A stretch of 64,000 bases of DNA. Source: an uncultured Lachnospiraceae bacterium (GTDB lineage Bacteria; Bacillota; Clostridia; Lachnospirales; Lachnospiraceae). Each line of letters opens with the position of its first letter. Within the stretch, counting starts at the first letter, position 1. The stretch lies in contig CAJUMJ010000028.1 in the NCBI GenBank assembly GCA_910587095.1, positions 1 through 64,000 of the forward strand, written 5' to 3'. Below, one piece after another: positions 60,631 to 64,000 of the stretch. The translations under genes and the position numbers were made by a program. Below the pieces are notes generated by a model, which saw nothing but the letters and a program-made list of their open reading frames with translations, did not search any database and was not told the DNA's origin.

Positions 60631-60704
60631 TGCGGCATATAGTACAATTGCTTACGAAGTCGTTCAAAACCCGACGCGAGGAAGCAATTGTGCAATATGC
60701 CGCA
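60631..60704. repeat. 74-bp hairpin between wbaP-like and wzz-like genes
   Basis: TGCGGCATAT (60631-60640) and ACAATTGCTT (60644-60653) pair with AAGCAATTGT (60682-60691) and ATATGCCGCA (60695-60704); only a three-base internal loop breaks the stem. It begins six bases after the upstream stop codon on the minus strand. No U-tract follows, so it may be a processing or attenuation structure. Confidence 0.75.
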
Positions 60705-60709
60705 CATTG

Positions 60710-62080
60710 TTATTTCATCGCAGTCGTCTGGCTCTCCTCCACCCCTTCGGTGCTCTCCGGCTTTATGAGAATCTTCAAAGTGAGCAGCATCAGCTTCAAA
60801 TCCAGCCACACGGAATACTGCTCGATATAAGTCAGATCCAGCTTTAGCTTATCGTAAGGGGTCGTATTATACTTTCCGTAAACCTGCGCATAGCCCGCAA
60901 GTCCCGCCTTCACCTTCATGCGGAAAGCGAACTCCGGCATCTCCTCCATATACTGCTCGATAATCTCCGGCCGTTCCGGTCTTGGCCCGATAAAGGACAT
61001 CTCTCCCTTTAAGATGTTAAAAAGCTGCGGCAGTTCGTCGATTCTTGTCGCGCGGATAAAATGTCCCACCGGCGTGATGCGGGAATCGTTCTTCGCCGCC
61101 AGCCTCGCCACACCGTCCTTCTCCGCGTCCACGCGCATGCTTCTGAATTTCAGAATATAAAATTCCTTTCTGTCCCTTGTGCAGCGAATCTGTTTATAGA
61201 AAACCGGCCCCCCGTCGTGCAGCTTGATCGCCGCCGCCGTGACCAGCATAAAGGGCGACGCAATCACCAAAAGAATAATCGAGCAGACCAGATCGATCAT
61301 CCGCTTCGCCGCTCGCTGCTCCGCTTTCAGCGCGTATTCCCTGGTCAGATAGATGGGCGTGTCAAACAGATGAAGCTGATCCGCCCCGCGGATAAGCACA
61401 TCGGAAATTTTTGGCATCGTATACACCCGCACCGAACGGCTGTAGCAGTATTTTAACAGCGCATTTCTGTCCACCGCACAGATATCCCACAGAACCACAG
61501 CTCCGTATCCGTCGGCAATCTCCCTCTCGACCACCTCCAGACCTTCGGAAATGTGCACACACTTGCCGATTTTGTACTTGTCCTTTCTCGTCTCAAACTT
61601 CCTGACAATATCGTCTATGGGACGTTCCCCGTGAATGATCAGTATCTCCCTTGGCGGAAACGCCTTATAATAACAGAAATTGCATAAACAAACCCAGGCC
61701 CCGGCAAACAACGCCTGCAAAACCATTACGGAAGCAATCGGCTTCACATCCACAACCCAGTTCGCCATCAAAGAAATCTGGAAATAGGATATCACATTGA
61801 CAAAAATCAGCGAGAACATTTCCGAAATATACACATCAAGCGGTTTCAAATACCCGATTTTTAGCGCGCCGTATGTATTCGCGAAGAAAAACAGCAGCAC
61901 GAAATAAATCCCCAAAATCAGCACATGTCCTTTGAAATAAAACCTGAAATTCCTGTACACCTTCAAAAACGGATAATACGCCGTCAGCCAGAAATACGCA
62001 TAGATCGCCGTCTGAAGAACCAACCCGATGAAAGAAAGCTGCAAAATAATCATTCTCTTTATGGTTTCTGTCTTTTTCAT
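60710..62080 (-). CDS. Polyprenyl glycosylphosphotransferase (WbaP/CpsE type), initiates the repeat unit
   Basis: The 456-residue protein has four N-terminal membrane segments, a CoA-binding-like domain (about residues 145-245) and a C-terminal sugar transferase domain with KRMIDLVCSIILLVIASPF, YKQIRCTRDRKEFYILKFRSM and RIDELPQLFNILKGEMSFIGPRP. It moves a sugar phosphate from a UDP-sugar to undecaprenyl phosphate on the inner face of the membrane. It could take UDP-glucose, UDP-galactose or an amino-dideoxy sugar made by the PglF/PglE pair; the sequence does not decide. It follows a GT2 gene by three bases. Confidence 0.9.
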   Translation of the reverse strand: MKKTETIKRMIILQLSFIGLVLQTAIYAYFWLTAYYPFLKVYRNFRFYFKGHVLILGIYFVLLFFFANTYGALKIGYLKPLDVYISEMFSLIFVNVISYFQISLMANWVVDVKPIASVMVLQALFAGAWVCLCNFCYYKAFPPREILIIHGERPIDDIVRKFETRKDKYKIGKCVHISEGLEVVEREIADGYGAVVLWDICAVDRNALLKYCYSRSVRVYTMPKISDVLIRGADQLHLFDTPIYLTREYALKAEQRAAKRMIDLVCSIILLVIASPFMLVTAAAIKLHDGGPVFYKQIRCTRDRKEFYILKFRSMRVDAEKDGVARLAAKNDSRITPVGHFIRATRIDELPQLFNILKGEMSFIGPRPERPEIIEQYMEEMPEFAFRMKVKAGLAGYAQVYGKYNTTPYDKLKLDLTYIEQYSVWLDLKLMLLTLKILIKPESTEGVEESQTTAMK

Positions 62081-62083
62081 GCT

Positions 62084-62920
62084 TTATATTCGCCTCATTG
62101 TCGCCCTGTACGCCCACTGCACAAAATAGTATGCGCTGGTCATAACAGAAAGTTTCTCCTGTCTGCGGTACAAATTCCAGATCCGTTTCACCGCTCTCAG
62201 TTTATTTGATGACAAGGATTTTGCCGGCCTCCTGTAGACCGCGAGCACCTCGTCGAGCCCGTACGCCTTATGTCCCGCGCGAAGGATTTTCCACCAGGTC
62301 GCCGTATCCTCGCTCTCCACCATCGGCATCCGTATCAGTTCGTCCGCTACCACACACCGGTCAAGCAAAACCGTCGTCGTGAAGATAACCGTCCGCGACA
62401 GCGCCCTTTTGTAAGTCAAAATCTCCGGTACATGAACTGTTTTTCCCGTGGGATTGGCCGCTTCGTCTCCAAATTCATAGGCCGAAAAAACAAAACCCGC
62501 CCGCTTTTTTTTCATGAACGCAAGCTGCTTTTCCAGCTTATCAGGCGACCAAACGTCGTCCGCGTCCAAAAACGCGATATATCGCCCTTTTGCCAGGGAA
62601 AGCCCCGTGTTGCGCGCCGCCGCCGCTCCCCTGTTGGTGTCTTTACAGATCAAAAAGACACGCTGCTTTTCGCTTCGCCAATATTCCTCGATACGCCCGA
62701 TATTCTTTCCGACAACCGTTTTGGCCGTCCCCTCGTACCCGGATGTCCGAAGAACCCGCCTCGCCTCCTCCACGCTTCCGTCCCCGGAACAGTCGTCCAC
62801 CAGAAGAAGCTCCCATTTTTTATAAGTCTGCGCAAGAACCATGCCGATCGTCTTTTCCATATAAGACTGCGCGCGATACACCGGCACGATAATGCTGACC
62901 AGTCCAGCCTCTTTATTCAT
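62084..62920 (-). CDS. GT2 glycosyltransferase
   Basis: The 278-residue protein has SIIVPVYRAQSYMEKTIG, LLVDDCSGDGS and the metal-binding AFLDADDVWSPDKL near residue 117. The acceptor-side motif ESEDTATWWKILRAG is near 203-217. This is the teichoic/capsule-type GT2 plan, cytoplasmic. It is directly upstream of the WbaP-like gene (three-base gap), so it probably adds an early sugar of the repeat unit. Confidence 0.86.
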   Translation of the reverse strand: MNKEAGLVSIIVPVYRAQSYMEKTIGMVLAQTYKKWELLLVDDCSGDGSVEEARRVLRTSGYEGTAKTVVGKNIGRIEEYWRSEKQRVFLICKDTNRGAAAARNTGLSLAKGRYIAFLDADDVWSPDKLEKQLAFMKKKRAGFVFSAYEFGDEAANPTGKTVHVPEILTYKRALSRTVIFTTTVLLDRCVVADELIRMPMVESEDTATWWKILRAGHKAYGLDEVLAVYRRPAKSLSSNKLRAVKRIWNLYRRQEKLSVMTSAYYFVQWAYRATMRRI

Positions 62921-62938
62921 CAGGTTCTTTTCCCTCTA

Positions 62939-63000
62939 ATCCCCGTCTCTGACTTAAAATGCCGATTGAAAAATCAGTGCATCAGCATGATTTTTCAATC
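62939..63000. repeat. Hairpin repeat that supplies a stop codon
   Basis: GATTGAAAAATCA at 62964-62976 pairs with 62988-63000. On the minus strand the first arm holds the TGA stop of the GtrB-like gene (62997-62995). The region repeats 8125-8191 almost exactly. Confidence 0.85.
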
Positions 63001-63927
63001 TATCTCCTCTTTGACCAGATAAATCGGCCTCTTCTTCACTTCCATATAGGTCTTTGATAAGTATTGCCCGAGAATGCCCAGGCAAAACAGTTGTACCCCG
63101 CTGACCATCATAATCAGACAAACCAGAGACGGCCAGCCTGAAGTCGGATCGCCAAACATAAGTTTTCTCACTATCGTCACAATAATCATGATGAAGGCGA
63201 GTATGCAAAACAGGACGCCCATCACGGACGCGATGGTGAGGGGCACCGTGGAAAAGGCGATAATCCCTTCAATAGAATACATAAAGAGCTTCCAGAAAGA
63301 CCACTTTGTCTCACCTTTCCTGCGCTCCACATTTTCATATTCCAGCCATTTTGTCTCATAACCCACCCAGCCGAAAATTCCTTTGGTAAACCGGTTATAT
63401 TCAGACATAGACAAAATCGCGTCCACAACCTTCCTGGTCATCAACCGGTAGTCCCTGGCGCCGTCCACGATTTCGGTGCGGGAAATTTTATTCATGATAC
63501 GGTAAAACATCCTTGCAAAAAAAGACCGGATAACGGGTTCTCCCTTTCTGGTCACGCGCCTTGTAGCCACCGAATCGTAGCCCTGCTCAATATATCCGTA
63601 CATCTCCGGCAAAAGCGACGGCGGATCCTGCAAATCGGCGTCCATCAGCACCGCCAGATCGCCCCTGCACTTCTGCAGCCCCGCATAGATAGCGGCCTCC
63701 TTGCCGAAATTGCGGGAAAAGGAGATCAGGCGCACCCGCTCATCCTCCCCGTGGAGCTTTTTCACCTCGGCGACGGTCTTATCTTTCGACCCGTCATCCA
63801 CATACAAAAGCTCAAATTCTATCTGTTTTTCGCGGAAAAATTCTGTATTTTTGCACAATTCATCGTAAAAGTCCCTGACGTTTTCCTCTTCATTATAGCA
63901 GGGTACGATGACGCTCAATAATTTCAT
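62995..63927 (-). CDS. GtrB-like GT2 glycosyltransferase with two membrane helices
   Basis: The 310-residue protein has a GT-A domain (SVIVPCYNEEENVRDFY, YVDDGSKDKT, AVLMDADLQDPPSL near residue 93, and ARDYRLMTRKVVDAI near 155) and two C-terminal membrane helices (about 225-250 and 260-285). This is the GtrB/YkcC plan: it makes an undecaprenyl-phosphate sugar for transfer outside the cell. GGAGGAG lies before the ATG at 63927. It is the first gene of the locus in the window. The GtrA-like protein encoded at 33286 may flip its product. Confidence 0.88.
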   Translation of the reverse strand: MKLLSVIVPCYNEEENVRDFYDELCKNTEFFREKQIEFELLYVDDGSKDKTVAEVKKLHGEDERVRLISFSRNFGKEAAIYAGLQKCRGDLAVLMDADLQDPPSLLPEMYGYIEQGYDSVATRRVTRKGEPVIRSFFARMFYRIMNKISRTEIVDGARDYRLMTRKVVDAILSMSEYNRFTKGIFGWVGYETKWLEYENVERRKGETKWSFWKLFMYSIEGIIAFSTVPLTIASVMGVLFCILAFIMIIVTIVRKLMFGDPTSGWPSLVCLIMMVSGVQLFCLGILGQYLSKTYMEVKKRPIYLVKEEID

Positions 63928-63964
63928 AACGCTCTCCTCCATTGTCAGTCTACCACATCCACAG

Positions 63965-63991
63965 AAAAAAAGGAAGAGACGTGTCCCTTCC
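63965..63991 (-). terminator. Intrinsic terminator at the right edge
   Basis: On the minus strand GGAAG and CTTCC (63991-63987 with 63976-63972) form a stem with further inner pairing, followed by seven U residues (63971-63965). It ends transcription from a gene beyond the window, or acts as an attenuator before the glycan locus, because only about 38 bases separate it from the first ATG. Confidence 0.65.
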
Positions 63992-64000
63992 CGCATTGTA

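Noticed and set aside
1..64000. tRNA or rRNA genes
   Set aside because: No T-loop-type GTTCGAATC signature with matching arms and no rRNA-like stretch was found by eye; a covariance search would be decisive.

Overview
The window looks like part of a Bacillota chromosome, most likely a gut-type Lachnospiraceae (Clostridia). The evidence is strong AGGAGG-type ribosome binding sites, consensus sigma-A promoters, a Gram-positive style sialic acid (nan) operon with an RpiR-family regulator, and a long surface-glycan locus with an EpsG-type polymerase and the large membrane proteins typical of these anaerobes. Species assignment is inference; no rRNA or tRNA gene was seen.

Left part (1-5000): a 5'-truncated sodium:solute symporter remnant, an unrecognised small protein, a two-gene ATPase plus HNH nuclease operon that resembles the Septu (PtuAB) anti-phage system, and a divergent phosphoribosyltransferase-like gene. 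A long hairpin with a U-tract at 4928-4992 ends the nan operon that comes from the right.

Sialic acid use (5063-15200): on the minus strand an ABC importer (lipoprotein, two permeases, no ATPase) is followed by nanQ, nanA, nanE and an SGNH esterase. A divergent promoter region drives nanK and an RpiR/SIS regulator on the plus strand. An AraC-type regulator and a 5'-truncated class II aldolase follow. A 166-bp MITE-like element lies at 15251-15416.

Glycan locus (15447-63927): essentially all genes are on the minus strand, so the locus reads from right to left. It begins with a GtrB-like glycosyltransferase, a GT2, a WbaP-type phosphoglycosyltransferase and a Wzz-like protein, then an EpsG polymerase, several glycosyltransferases and a GT-C-like membrane protein. 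A second block, led by a consensus promoter, holds mtnA, pseB, pseC, a PTPS-related membrane protein, a GT2, an unusual PLP-protein/PseG fusion, pseF, pseI, an ATP-grasp ligase and a GT52-like sialyltransferase. Next come a PglK-like ABC flippase, GtrA, acyltransferases, more membrane proteins, wecE, a PseH-like GNAT, a DUF6020-like protein, an O-antigen-ligase-like protein and a PglF/PglE pair. Together they predict a surface glycan that carries pseudaminic acid and other amino-dideoxy sugars. An unrelated AAA/DUF234 ATPase with a striking operator-like palindrome sits inside the locus.

The most distinctive non-coding signal is a family of modular hairpins (cores AGTACTTC...GAAGTACT and GAAAAATCA...TGATTTTTC, with smaller satellite hairpins) between minus-strand genes. 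Some copies supply a ribosome binding site, a stop codon or a terminator.
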